From Pseudomonas lini (GTDB taxonomy: Bacteria; Pseudomonadota; Gammaproteobacteria; Pseudomonadales; Pseudomonadaceae): 64,000 nucleotides of DNA. The notes beneath the pieces are model-generated. The model did not search any database, had not been told where the DNA came from, and saw only the letters and a list, made by a program, of their open reading frames with translations. The stretch is taken from assembly GCF_001042905.1 (NCBI RefSeq), contig NZ_JYLB01000004.1:496001-560000 (forward strand), written 5' to 3'. Below, piece after piece: positions 38,901 to 46,107 of the stretch (positions within the stretch are counted from its first letter, which is position 1; the number at the start of each line of letters is the position of its first letter). The position numbers and the translations under genes were made by a program.

Positions 38901-39295
38901 TCGGCAACAACACCCTCACCGGCGGCAGCGGCGCGGACACCTTCCAGTGGCTCAAAGGCAACAGCGGCCACGACGTCATCACCGACTTCACCCCAGGCAC
39001 CGACAAACTCGACCTGTCGCAACTGCTGCAAGGCGAAAACGGCACCGCGGCATCGCTGGATGATTACCTGCACTTCACCGTCAGCGGCAGTGGCGCGTCA
39101 GTGATCACCAGCATCGACGTCAGCGCCATGGCCGGCGCCACGCCGAACCAGACCATCGACCTGGCGGGTGTGAACCTGGCCAGCCACTACGGCGTCACGC
39201 CGGGGGCGGATGGGGTGATTGCTGGTGGTCACGATACCGCGACGATCATCAACGGCATGCTCAATGACCATTCATTGAAGGTGGATACCGTGTGA
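32909..39295 (+). CDS. mapA: Large RTX adhesin, MapA/LapA type
   Basis: This 2,128-residue type I-secreted biofilm adhesin starts with a retention module (MATLIGIVSKVIGQVYAVAG) that plugs the outer-membrane channel. Thr-Ala-Ala-Gly at residues 115-118 is the LapG periplasmic protease site, so release should be under c-di-GMP/LapD control. A Gly/Pro-rich linker follows, then Ig-like VCBS-type repeats, including three tandem 244-residue units. A von Willebrand A domain has the metal site DVSGSM at about residue 1332. The C-terminus has nonapeptide RTX calcium repeats (GNDLLDGGTGND, about residues 1860-1995) and a type I secretion signal. The ATG at 32909 is placed 7 nt after GGAGG and starts at the conserved MATLIG. 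The protein is far smaller than LapA, matching MapA as medium adhesin. Confidence 0.88.
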   Translation: MATLIGIVSKVIGQVYAVAGDGTRRTLVEGDRLFAGEQLVTGAEGAVAVQLKNGQELTLGRDSSLQMTTQLLAHQVPHVETADAVTPSQAQLTDVEQLQKAIAAGADPTQTGEATAAGPGASGAPGGLGGGHSFVLLEEVAGRVDPIIGFPTAGFNGIPEFPLARRDADPGNGDNGAGGAGGTGALNNPVTLIGLSAAGGELTLNEAHLADGSASNPGALIQNGTFTVIAADGLTSLNIGGINVISGGVPAGFPQSITTQLGNTLTITGYNPATGVVSYSYTLVGNETHSAGDGANNLSEQFTVVASDSNGDTATGSLDVNITDDVPKAVDDTNANTASETLLTLTGSVLPNDLQGADRIATGPDSGPVIGGTFNGTYGTLVLNANGTYTYTLNTNDADFKALNGGGNATENFVYTLTDSDGDTSTATLVLNIQNNDDPVTLDGLNVNGGELNVYEKNLSDGTSPNTPALTQSGTFTVTALDGLQTLTVGGIAVVTNGVAAGFPQSIVTALGNTLTITGFNSTTGVVSYSYTLTDNETHPNADGTNSITENLNVVATDVDGSTALGQINVNIVDDLPTANPDLATIDEGATASGNVLDNDVGGADGPALSGAVVGVRAGSDTSTSAIGGLNTQIIGSYGYLTLDANGNAVYHSNPNSVSAPGATDVFTYTVRDADGDESTTTITINVADCTLVAVTDTDVTVSEKALDLTQDGQDLAAGTVTGSEPGNTGETASGTLVGSVTGTTGVITYTLVGSATGTYGQLLLNPDGSYTYTLTSAPATTPNVNDGPNTLSESFTYQATDPLGNSVTSTIVINIVDDVPTAHADAVAVAEGGTVSGNVLGNDVLGADGPASGGAVVGVRAGSDTSTSAIGGLNTQINGSYGYLTLDANGNAVYHSNPNSVSAPGATDVFTYTVRDADGDESTTTITINVADCSLVVVPDNDVTVHEKALDLTKDGQDLAAGTVTGSEPGNTGETASGTLAGSVTGATGAITYTLVGNTTGTYGQILLNPDGSYTYTLISAPATTPNAHDGPNTLSESFTYQATDSLGNSVTSTIVINIVDDVPTAHCDSVSVVEGGTVSGNVLHNDVLGADGPALGGAVVGVRAGSDTSTSAIGGLNSQINGTYGYLTLDANGNAVYHSNPNSVGEPGATDVFTYTVRDADGDESTTTLTIDVSNNCLVTVTDTDVTVYEKALDLTRDGQDLAAGTVTGSEPGNSGETGSGTLVGAVTGASGAITYTLVGSATGTYGQILLNPDGSYTYTLTSAPKTSPNANDGANTLNESFTYTATDAVGNSTTGTLVVSIVDDVPKAVASDRSVPAVQIDSNLLLVIDVSGSMVDPSGVSGLSRLDLAKQAISALLDKYDDLGDVKVQIVTFSSSATDLTSVWVDVATAKSLIAGLSEGGGTNYDAAVATMQTAFNTSGKLIGAQNVGYFFSDGKPNEGDIGTADETALKAFLDANDIKNYAIGLGSGVSNASLDPVAYDGSTHTDTDAVIVTDLNQLNSVLSGTVQGAPVTGSLLGEGGTFGADGGFIKSITIDGTTYTYDPKANSNQGSLSFSGGANHGTFNTANNTLSIATDNSGTLVVNLDTGEYTYLSQKTTAAVITENIGFTASDNDGDLASSTLVINVIPNTPPVAVDDHVITNVLSGSIVLPGELLLANDTDVNGDPLTASPTTFNTGWVIKGADFTGTNPNFSFTGNNVQAVTIARSAFVANTVAMTAVLVVSGALGSVNANNTNDEDRITVNLKQGETLNLDHNLAAGHVTMEYSVNGGAFTAIADGQTITATADGTYQIHITNIDDGGPGNSGKGAENYQLTMTVNYAGAQATTPDFHGTYTANDNHGGSDSANVTISYQDGHTLTGTSGDDVLVAGAGNNVINAGDGNDVLTAGSGNNEMHGGAGNDLLFSGAGNDLLDGGTGNDTASYAHATAGVTVDLGLVTAQNTLGAGTDTLTGIENLTGSNFNDSLMGNNNSNIINGGLGNDVLNGGGGDDFLIGGLGNNTLTGGSGADTFQWLKGNSGHDVITDFTPGTDKLDLSQLLQGENGTAASLDDYLHFTVSGSGASVITSIDVSAMAGATPNQTIDLAGVNLASHYGVTPGADGVIAGGHDTATIINGMLNDHSLKVDTV
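34628..36823 (+). repeat. Three tandem 732-bp repeats within mapA
   Basis: Units start at 34628, 35360 and 36092 and end at 36823, each exactly 732 bp (244 codons). Each begins near Asp-Asp-Val-Pro and includes GAVVGVRAGSDTSTSAIGG and a KALDLTxDGQDLAAGTVTG segment. Protein identity between units is very high over most of the length, and differences cluster at the unit starts. Confidence 0.9.
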
Positions 39296-39310
39296 TCTAA
39301 ACGTACAAAA

Positions 39311-39346
39311 CCCGCCATTTCTTTGGAAAGAAATGGTGGGCTTTTT
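39311..39346 (+). terminator. mapA terminator
   Basis: A 14-bp stem (39311-39324 with 39327-39340, one G-T pair) is followed by CTTTTTGTTG, 16 bp after the mapA stop. Confidence 0.9.
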
Positions 39347-39366
39347 GTTGTTTGGGGTTTTGAAGG

Positions 39367-39472
39367 TCAAAAGATCGCAGCCTTCGGCAGCTCCTACGGA
39401 TTCGGTGTTCACCGCCCTATCGCGGTTGAGCACAATCCCGCGTAGGAGCTGCCGAAGGCTGCGATCTTTTGA
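39367..39472. repeat. REP pair (TGTAGGAGCTGCCGAAGG family)
   Basis: Two inverted copies about 45 bp apart lie between the mapA terminator and the EF-hand gene. Confidence 0.85.
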
Positions 39473-39554
39473 TCTACAAACCTGTGTCTCTGGAGCAAAA
39501 AACAGGCCCGGGGTGAATATCGCCAGCCCTGGTTTTTTGTTGGGGCTTAGGGCC

Positions 39555-39655
39555 TCTTCGCGGGCAAGTCGGATCGCCGCACCGCTCGCTCCTACGGATG
39601 TATAGGGGCGCTGATGCCACGTACATCCGTAGGAGCGAGGCTTGCCCGCGAAGCT
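39555..39655. repeat. Imperfect REP pair (GAGCGAGGCTTGCCCGCG family)
   Basis: The left copy (TTCGCGGGCAAG then CGCTCCTACGGATG) is interrupted by extra bases; the right copy (GTAGGAGCGAGGCTTGCCCGC) is intact. Confidence 0.7.
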
Positions 39656-39661
39656 TTCGAC

Positions 39662-40510
39662 TCAGGTCGCCTCGTTCAGGTATTTGCCCACGGTCGCCAC
39701 GTTGTCGAGCGAGTACTGCTTGCTCAGGTTGGCGATCATTTTGTTCAGGGCTTCGGTCACGTTGAGCTGATCGGTGGAGCTGTCAGTGTTCTGCTCGCGA
39801 CCGGCTTGCAGGGCGGCTTTCAGTTCATCGCTGCTGACGCCGCCGCTGCTGTCGCTATCGAGCACCTTGAGCAATGCGGCGCTGGTGTCGGTGCTGGTCG
39901 ACGAGGTGCTGTCGCTGGCCAGGGCGCTGCTCAGCTCGGTGGCTGTGACACTGCCGTCGCTGTCGGTATCGAGCTGGCTGAACAGCTCTTCGCTGGACAC
40001 CTGCTGAGGTGGTGGTGGCGGTGGGGTCAGGCTGGCGACGAGTTCGTCCTGGCTGACGGTACCGTCTTCGTTCTTGTCCAGGGCCGAGAAGATTTCTGCG
40101 CTGTCGGCCGTGCTGCCGGCATTGGTCAGGCCGTTGCTCAGTTCATCGCTGCTGATGGCGCCGTCGCCGTCAGTGTCCAAAGCGCTGATCAGCGCATCGG
40201 CCAGTTCGGTGCTTGGCGCCTGATCGCGCGGTGGCGGTGGCGCAGGGGCCATCGCGGCCATTTCCTCGCTGCTCAGGCTGCCGCTTTCGTCGCTGTCCAG
40301 GTCGCTGAAGTTTTTGCTCAGGCTGACCAGCAGGCCGTCATCGGTTTTCTGCGACAGAGCGCTCGTGAGCTCGTCCTGATCCACTGCGCCATCGCTGTTG
40401 CTGTCGAGTTTGGCGAGCAGGTCTTTCTGGAATTGCTGGCTGCGGGCACTGTTGGTGGAGGTGCTGCTGGTGCTGGTATAGCTCGTGTAGTTACTGACAC
40501 TACCGATCAT
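39662..40510 (-). CDS. Six-EF-hand calcium-binding protein (XopAW-like)
   Basis: This 282-residue acidic protein has six EF-hand loops: DSNSDGAVDQDE, DSDESGSLSSEE, DTDGDGAISSDE, DKNEDGTVSQDE, DTDSDGSVTATE and DSDSSGGVSSDE. Two proline-rich linkers (PAPPPP and PPPPPP) separate groups of loops. The N-terminus is Ser/Thr-rich without a Sec signal. Databases tend to label such proteins as XopAW-family effectors, but nothing here shows type III secretion. The ATG at 40510 has AAGGAG 8 nt upstream; a GTG nine bases earlier abuts the ribosome site. It sits behind the calcium-dependent adhesin mapA, convergent with it, which may be coincidence. Confidence 0.85.
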   Translation of the reverse strand: MIGSVSNYTSYTSTSSTSTNSARSQQFQKDLLAKLDSNSDGAVDQDELTSALSQKTDDGLLVSLSKNFSDLDSDESGSLSSEEMAAMAPAPPPPRDQAPSTELADALISALDTDGDGAISSDELSNGLTNAGSTADSAEIFSALDKNEDGTVSQDELVASLTPPPPPPQQVSSEELFSQLDTDSDGSVTATELSSALASDSTSSTSTDTSAALLKVLDSDSSGGVSSDELKAALQAGREQNTDSSTDQLNVTEALNKMIANLSKQYSLDNVATVGKYLNEAT

Positions 40511-40636
40511 TGTGCTCACTCCTTGGAATGGGAAACCGGTGGGTACACCGGCTTATGCAGCCTCAAGGGATAAGGTGTCGTGGGTATGTGGGGTTTGTAC
40601 CGTCCGGTACACACAAGTATTGGTCAGGCTCAAATC

Positions 40637-40871
40637 CTGTGGGAGCGGGCTTGCCCTAATGCCAGTCAGTTAAGGGTAAATCGGACCTGTAGGAGCCAGG
40701 CTTGCCGGCGAAGGCGTCCTTAAGAGCGCCTTCGCCGGCAAGCCTGGCTCCTACGAAAAGCGGTTCATTCGCTTAACTGACCGGCATTAGGGCTTGCCCG
40801 CGATGAGGCCGGCACATTCAACATCGATGTTGGCTGTCAGACCGCTATCGCGGGCAAGCCCGCTCCCACAG
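40637..40871. repeat. REP pair split by a MITE
   Basis: The GTGGGAGCGGGCTTGCCC core starts at about 40639 and resumes after the insertion at 40790 as GGGCTTGCCCGCGATG. Its inverted partner ATCGCGGGCAAGCCCGCTCC ends near 40869. Without the insertion this is an ordinary REP pair like that at 45865. Confidence 0.85.
40657..40789. mobile_element. 133-bp MITE with IS4-type ends
   Basis: TAATGCCAGTCAGTTAAG at the left end matches the inverted right end CTTAACTGACCGGCATTA at 17 of 18 bases. The element is bounded by a perfect 10-bp direct repeat GGGCTTGCCC (40647-40656 and 40790-40799), the target duplication. The ends resemble those of IS4 (TAATGCCGATCAGTTAAGG). No coding capacity remains. The interior is itself a REP-like hairpin of the GGAGCCAGGCTTGCCGGCGAAGG type. 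Confidence 0.85.
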
Positions 40872-40886
40872 GAGAGTCGTTGTGGC

Positions 40887-41942
40887 TTAGAGACGGGGTA
40901 GGCGGATGACCGCCGTCAGGCCTCCCCCGGAGGTCTCTTCCAGGCTCAACTGCCCACCCAGACGCTCCGCTGCTTCCCGGGCGATGGTCATGCCCAGACC
41001 GACGCCGCCGGAGTTGCGATTACGCGAACCTTCCAGGCGAAAGAACGGTTCGAACACCGCTTCACGTTTATCCGCCGCGATACCCGGGCCATGGTCGATG
41101 ACCTTAATCACTAGTTCCTCGCGGCTGTCCTCAAGCGTGATCAGCGCGTCCCCGGCATAACGCAAGGCGTTGTCGAGCAGGTTATTGATGCATGAGCGCA
41201 AGGCCATCGGCTGAACCTGCAACGGCGCGCAATGGCCGCTGGCCTGGACATTGGAACCCTGGTCCTGGGCGTTTTCGCTCAGGGATTCCACCAACGCCTG
41301 CACATCCATCCATTGTGGCGCCTCGCTGGTGCGTTGTTCGTGCAGGTAGGTGAGGGTGGAATCGAGCATGCTGATCATGTCGTCCAGGTCCTGACGCATC
41401 TGGCCTTGCAGCTTGTCGTCGTCGATCTTCTCCAGCCGCAGCTTGAGTCGCGACAGCGGCGTGCGCAGGTCATGGGACACTGCGCCGAGCATCCGCGAGC
41501 GCTGCTGCACTTGTTGAAGAATGCGTTGCTGCATCAGATTGAACGTGTGCGCCGCTTGTCGCGCTTCCCGTGGCCCCGACTCATCCAGCGGTGGACTGTC
41601 GAGATTTTCACTCAGGCGCTCGGCGGCGTCGCTCAGGCGTTGAATCGGGCGGGTCAGCAGCTTGGCGCCGTACCAGGCGGCGATGATCAGCGAGACAAAC
41701 TGAAAGGTCAGCGGCACCAGCGGCCCACCGAACCACGGCCGTGGCGGCCGGTTGCCGAAGCGCGGGTCCGGTGGTGGGCGTTGTCCGTCGAAGCGCTCGG
41801 AAAATTCCGACGGCGGAGGAGGGGGAGGCGGTGGCCCGTAATGCCTGAACCAGAGGAACGCCAACACGTGCGCCAGTACGATCGCCAGCAGCAGCACGCC
41901 AAACAGGCGGCCGAACAGCGTATCGAAGCGCGCACGCATCAA
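40887..41942 (-). CDS. Sensor histidine kinase
   Basis: This 351-residue membrane kinase has two membrane helices (about residues 10-30 and 75-95) enclosing a short periplasmic segment that is strikingly proline-rich (PPPPPPPP, then RPPPDPRFGNRPPRPW). HAMP follows, then the H-box (AVSHDLRTPLSRL, phosphoacceptor His), the N-box (NNLLDNALRYA), G1 (DHGPGI) and G2 (GGVGLGMTIA). It phosphorylates the OmpR-type regulator encoded just upstream, with which it overlaps by 4 bp. The stimulus is unknown; so short a sensor loop suggests sensing within the membrane or of ions. Confidence 0.9.
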   Translation of the reverse strand: MMRARFDTLFGRLFGVLLLAIVLAHVLAFLWFRHYGPPPPPPPPSEFSERFDGQRPPPDPRFGNRPPRPWFGGPLVPLTFQFVSLIIAAWYGAKLLTRPIQRLSDAAERLSENLDSPPLDESGPREARQAAHTFNLMQQRILQQVQQRSRMLGAVSHDLRTPLSRLKLRLEKIDDDKLQGQMRQDLDDMISMLDSTLTYLHEQRTSEAPQWMDVQALVESLSENAQDQGSNVQASGHCAPLQVQPMALRSCINNLLDNALRYAGDALITLEDSREELVIKVIDHGPGIAADKREAVFEPFFRLEGSRNRNSGGVGLGMTIAREAAERLGGQLSLEETSGGGLTAVIRLPRL

Positions 41943-42709
41943 CCGATGTCTCGTGCGTCGAACAGATAACCCTCGCCGCGAACGGTCTTGATCAGTTGTG
42001 GGGCTTTCGGGTCATCACCGAGTTTCTGGCGCAGACGCGAGACGAGCAAATCGATGCTGCGGTCAAAGGCTTCGATCGAGCGACCACGGGCGGCGTCCAG
42101 CAGTTGTTCGCGGCTGAGTACCCGGCGCGGACGTTCGATGAACACCCAGAGCAAACGGAACTCGGCGTTGGACAACGGCACCACCAGGCCATCGGCGGCG
42201 ATTAACTGGCGCAGCACGCTGTTCAAGCGCCAGGTGTCGAAGCGAATATTCGCACGCTGTTCGGTGCGGTCGTCGCGCACCCGACGCAGAATCGTCTGGA
42301 TTCGCGCGACCAGTTCCCGCGGTTCGAATGGCTTGGCCATGTAGTCGTCGGCGCCCAGTTCCAGGCCGATGATCCGGTCGGTGGGTTCGCAGCGGGCGGT
42401 GAGCATCAGGATCGGGATGTCCGATTCTGCGCGCAACCAGCGGCACAACGACAAGCCGTCTTCGCCGGGCAGCATCAGGTCGAGCACCACCACGTCGAAA
42501 TGCTCGGCTTGCAGCGCCTGACGCATGGCGGCGCCATCGGTGACACCGCTGGCGTGGATATTGAACCGGGCCAGGTAGTCGATCATCAGTTCACGGATCG
42601 GGACGTCATCGTCGACGATCAGGGCGCGAATGCTCCAGCGTTTATCGTCGGCCGGCGCTTTTTGATCGTCGTTCAGAGGTGCTGGGGAGTTGTGCATGCG
42701 TGCGTTCAT
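41939..42709 (-). CDS. OmpR-family response regulator
   Basis: This 256-residue regulator has a receiver domain (about residues 28-145: acidic pair in LIVDDDVPI, phosphorylated Asp in VVVLDLMLPGEDG, conserved Thr in ILMLTA and Lys in DDYMAKPFEP) and a C-terminal winged-helix DNA-binding domain ending LIKTVRGEGYLFD. A 25-residue hydrophilic N-terminal extension precedes the receiver; a second ATG at 42697 is a possible alternative start. Its stop overlaps the kinase start. Target genes are unknown. It is transcribed away from pyrF. Confidence 0.9.
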   Translation of the reverse strand: MNARMHNSPAPLNDDQKAPADDKRWSIRALIVDDDVPIRELMIDYLARFNIHASGVTDGAAMRQALQAEHFDVVVLDLMLPGEDGLSLCRWLRAESDIPILMLTARCEPTDRIIGLELGADDYMAKPFEPRELVARIQTILRRVRDDRTEQRANIRFDTWRLNSVLRQLIAADGLVVPLSNAEFRLLWVFIERPRRVLSREQLLDAARGRSIEAFDRSIDLLVSRLRQKLGDDPKAPQLIKTVRGEGYLFDARDIG

Positions 42710-42989
42710 CTGCCAGATAGGCTGCCAACCACAAAGATAGGCTGCGAGGTTGTGGCTTCAGCATAGGCGTCCGGCCGTGAGGCGGGAAGTGCTGTAGGAC
42801 CTGTTGCGGCTGCCGAGGGTAGCGTTGAAGGGTGTTGTGGGCGTGTCGTGTATGTACCGAACTCGACACAATTGCCGCAGCAGCTAGTCTTGTCTAAGCC
42901 GCGACGACGAATTACCGATCATCGGGTCCCGCAGCGGCGCTGGTTCCGCTACAATGCGCGCCGATTTCGACTTGCCTGAGAGCCCACTC

Positions 42990-43688
42990 ATGTCCGCCTG
43001 CCAGACGCCTATCATCGTCGCCCTGGATTTCCCTACCCGTGACGCCGCACTGAAGCTGGCCGATCAATTGGACCCGAAGCTGTGCCGGGTCAAAGTCGGT
43101 AAAGAACTGTTCACCAGTTGCGCCTCGGAAATCGTCGGCACCCTGCGCGACAAAGGCTTCGAAGTGTTCCTGGACCTCAAGTTCCACGACATTCCGAACA
43201 CCACCGCCATGGCCGTCAAGGCCGCCGCGGAAATGGGCGTGTGGATGGTCAATGTGCACTGCTCCGGCGGTCTGCGCATGATGGCCGCCTGCCGTGAAGT
43301 GCTCGATCAGCGCAGCGGCCCGAAACCGCTGTTGATCGGCGTGACCGTGCTGACCAGCATGGAACGTGAGGATCTGGCGGGTATCGGTCTGGACATCGAG
43401 CCACAGGAGCAGGTGCTGCGCCTGGCCGCGCTGGCGGAAAAAGCCGGGATGGACGGTCTGGTCTGCTCGGCCCTGGAAGCCCAGGCCTTGAAAGCCGCTC
43501 ACCCGTCGTTGCAACTGGTGACCCCGGGGATTCGTCCGGCGGGCAGTGCCCAGGACGATCAACGCCGTATCCTTACCCCGCGTCAGGCGCTGGACGCCGG
43601 TTCCGACTATCTGGTGATTGGTCGTCCGATCAGCCAGGCGGCGGATCCGGCGAAGGCGTTGGCGGCTGTAGTGGCCGAACTCGCTTAA
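42990..43688 (+). CDS. pyrF: Orotidine 5'-phosphate decarboxylase
   Basis: This 232-residue cytoplasmic enzyme converts OMP to UMP in the last step of pyrimidine synthesis. The TIM-barrel motifs are in place: [15 protein letters not shown], the catalytic [10 protein letters not shown], and the phosphate-binding PGIRP and GRPIS near the C-terminus. The ATG at 42990 ([14 protein letters not shown]) matches the family; the longer frame from 42954 is leader. TACAAT at 42950-42955 is a likely -10 box. The gene stands alone, ending at a REP pair. Confidence 0.96.
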   Translation: MSACQTPIIVALDFPTRDAALKLADQLDPKLCRVKVGKELFTSCASEIVGTLRDKGFEVFLDLKFHDIPNTTAMAVKAAAEMGVWMVNVHCSGGLRMMAACREVLDQRSGPKPLLIGVTVLTSMEREDLAGIGLDIEPQEQVLRLAALAEKAGMDGLVCSALEAQALKAAHPSLQLVTPGIRPAGSAQDDQRRILTPRQALDAGSDYLVIGRPISQAADPAKALAAVVAELA

Positions 43689-43708
43689 ACAAACGCTTAA
43701 GATCAAAT

Positions 43709-43797
43709 GTGGGAGCGGGCTTGCTCGCGAAGGCGGTATATCAGTCGACATCATCGTTGACTGACACACCGCTTTCGCGAGCAAGCCCGCTCCCACA
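43709..43797. repeat. REPIN (GTGGGAGCGGGCTTGCTCGCGA family)
   Basis: A near-perfect inverted pair between convergent genes pyrF and the reductase gene. Confidence 0.88.
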
Positions 43798-43825
43798 TTT
43801 GTTTGTGGTCGTTTCAGATATCGGG

Positions 43826-44830
43826 TTAAACCTTCAACACCAACTTCCCGAAATTCTCACCGCTGAACAACTTCATCAGCGTCTCCGGGAATGTTTCCAG
43901 CCCTTCGACAATATCTTCCTTGCTCTTGAGCTGCCCCTTGGCCATCCACCCGGCCATTTCCTGCCCGGCAGCGCCGAACTGCGCGGCGTAATCCATCACC
44001 ACAAAGCCTTCCATCCGCGCGCGGTTGACCAGCAGCGACAGGTAGTTGGCCGGGCCTTTGACCGCTTCCTTGTTGTTGTACTGGCTGATGGCACCGCAAA
44101 TCACCACCCGCGCCTTCATGTTCAGGCGGCTCAGCACGGCATCGAGAATATCGCCGCCGACGTTATCGAAATACACGTCGACGCCTTTCGGGCATTCGCG
44201 CTTGAGGCCGGCCTGCACGTCTTCGTTTTTGTAGTCGATGGCACCGTCAAAACCCAGTTCATCGATCAGGAACTTGCACTTGTCCGCACCGCCGGCAATG
44301 CCGATCACCCGGCAACCTTTGATCTTGGCAATCTGCCCGGCAATACTGCCCACCGCGCCAGCCGCGCCCGACAGCACCACGGTGTCGCCGGCTTTCGGCG
44401 CGCCAACATCGAGCAGGGCGAAGTAGGCGGTCATCCCGGTCATGCCCAGCGCGGATAAATAGCGCGGCAGCGGCGCCAGTTTCGGATCGACCTTGTAGAA
44501 ACCACGCGGCTCGCCGAGAAAGTAATCCTGCACGCCGAGGGCGCCATTGACGTAGTCCCCCACGGCGAAACCCGGATTGTTTGAAGCGACGACTTTGCCT
44601 ACGCCCAATGCACGCATGACTTCGCCAATGCCGACCGGAGGGATGTAGGACTTGCCCTCGTTCATCCAGCCACGCATGGCCGGGTCCAGGGACAGGTATT
44701 CATTCTTGACCAGGATCTGACCCGCCGCCGGTTCGCCGACCGGTACTTCTTGATAGGTGAACGTCTCACGGGTGGCCGCCCCCACGGGACGTTTGGCGAG
44801 CAGGAACTGACGATTGGTCTGGGTAGTCAT
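43826..44830 (-). CDS. NADP-dependent oxidoreductase (CurA-type MDR family)
   Basis: This 334-residue medium-chain reductase is zinc-free. The N-terminal GroES-like domain includes NEYLSLDPAMRGWMNEGKSYIPPV. The Rossmann part has LSGAAGAVGSIAGQIAK for the nucleotide and GGADKCKFLIDELGFDGAIDYK. Family members reduce activated double bonds such as 2-alkenals, curcumin or leukotriene-like compounds with NADPH. The ATG at 44830 gives the family start MTTQTNRQFLL; an in-frame start 9 bp upstream is possible. No operon partner is evident. Confidence 0.9.
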   Translation of the reverse strand: MTTQTNRQFLLAKRPVGAATRETFTYQEVPVGEPAAGQILVKNEYLSLDPAMRGWMNEGKSYIPPVGIGEVMRALGVGKVVASNNPGFAVGDYVNGALGVQDYFLGEPRGFYKVDPKLAPLPRYLSALGMTGMTAYFALLDVGAPKAGDTVVLSGAAGAVGSIAGQIAKIKGCRVIGIAGGADKCKFLIDELGFDGAIDYKNEDVQAGLKRECPKGVDVYFDNVGGDILDAVLSRLNMKARVVICGAISQYNNKEAVKGPANYLSLLVNRARMEGFVVMDYAAQFGAAGQEMAGWMAKGQLKSKEDIVEGLETFPETLMKLFSGENFGKLVLKV

Positions 44831-45063
44831 GACAGGCACTCAAGATGAATGAAGTCTTGTTGATAGACCTTCATGGGCGATGCTGCAAGGTTGGCTGACG
44901 CTGCGAATGCACATCGATCCAGTGCAGTGATAGTCACGGCAGCGGTTCTATCACTGCAACTCATGGGTACCCAACCGACCTTCTGATAGTGCTGCCGTGA
45001 CATACGCCCCTGTGACTAGACTGGGCACACGCGATCCCCTGCATTCCCTCTGAGGACATAACA

Positions 45064-45825
45064 ATGAGCATGACGTTTTCTGGCCAGGTTGCCGTTGTGA
45101 CAGGCGCGGCCAATGGTATTGGCCGCGCGACCGCTTTGGCATTCGCCGCCGAAGGTTTGAAAGTGGTGGTCGCCGATCTGGACGCGGCCGGTGGTGAAGG
45201 CACGGTGGCGCTGATTCGCACCGCGGGCGGTGAAGCGACTTTCGTGCGCTGCAACGTCACGCTGGAAGGCGATGTAAAAAATCTGATGGACGAGGTGGTG
45301 AATACCTACGGCCGTCTCGACTATGCCTTCAACAATGCCGGCATCGAAATCGAGAAAGGCAAACTGGCCGACGGTACGATCGATGAGTTCGACGCGATCA
45401 TCGGCGTCAACGTCAAAGGCGTCTGGCTGTGCATGAAGTATCAGCTGCCGTTGCTGCTGGCCCAGGGCGGCGGCGCGATCGTCAACACCGCTTCGGTCGC
45501 CGGCCTGGGCGCTGCGCCGAAGATGAGCATCTACGCTGCCTCGAAACACGCGGTGATCGGCCTGACCAAATCGGCGGCCATCGAATACGCCAAGAAAAAG
45601 ATTCGCGTGAATGCGGTGTGCCCGGCGGTGATCGACACTGACATGTTCCGTCGAGCCTATGAAGCGGACCCGAAGAAGGGCGAGTTCGCCAATGCCATGC
45701 ACCCGGTCGGGCGTATTGGCAAAGTCGAAGAAATTGCCAGCGCGGTGCTCTATCTGTGCAGCGATGGCGCGGCATTCACCACCGGTCATTCGCTGGCGGT
45801 GGATGGTGGGGTTACGGCGTTTTAA
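45064..45825 (+). CDS. SDR family oxidoreductase
   Basis: This 253-residue classical short-chain dehydrogenase has the cofactor motif TGAANGIG at residues 12-19, Asp in VVADLD that favours NAD, the NNAG motif, a catalytic Ser in NTASVAGLGA, and the YAASK pair (Tyr/Lys) of the active site. The C-terminus has the usual GHSLAVDGGVTAF end. The substrate is unknown; many relatives oxidise glucose-like or fatty compounds. GAGGACATAACA precedes the ATG. It is divergent from the CurA-type gene with about 230 bp between, so a shared control region is possible. Confidence 0.92.
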   Translation: MSMTFSGQVAVVTGAANGIGRATALAFAAEGLKVVVADLDAAGGEGTVALIRTAGGEATFVRCNVTLEGDVKNLMDEVVNTYGRLDYAFNNAGIEIEKGKLADGTIDEFDAIIGVNVKGVWLCMKYQLPLLLAQGGGAIVNTASVAGLGAAPKMSIYAASKHAVIGLTKSAAIEYAKKKIRVNAVCPAVIDTDMFRRAYEADPKKGEFANAMHPVGRIGKVEEIASAVLYLCSDGAAFTTGHSLAVDGGVTAF

Positions 45826-45864
45826 TGCTGCCGGCCGCGTAATGCGTGTCAAAGCGCAATCCAT

Positions 45865-45953
45865 GTGGGAGCGGGCTTGCCCGCGATGAGGGCGTGTCAG
45901 TCGACATCAATGTTGTCTGATACACCGCTATCGCGGGCAAGCCCGCTCCCACA
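45865..45953. repeat. REP pair (GTGGGAGCGGGCTTGCCCGCGA family)
   Basis: Inverted copies about 40 bp apart follow the SDR gene. This intact pair is a useful comparison for the MITE-split pair at 40637. Confidence 0.88.
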
Positions 45954-46107
45954 GGTTTTTTTATCGATCGGCTCCGGTTCCCTGAAGACGCCGGTCAATG
46001 TGTTTCAAATGATTAGATCTGAGGGTTTTGGCGGCGTTGTCGCACATCCCCTCGAGCGCTCCTGTGATTAACTGTTTCCCGCAAAACGGACAGGAGTTTG
46101 CTTGCTC

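Noticed and set aside
39367..40871. Possible CRISPR array from repeated sequences
   Set aside because: The repeats are inverted REP pairs of different families with irregular spacing, without uniform spacers or cas genes.
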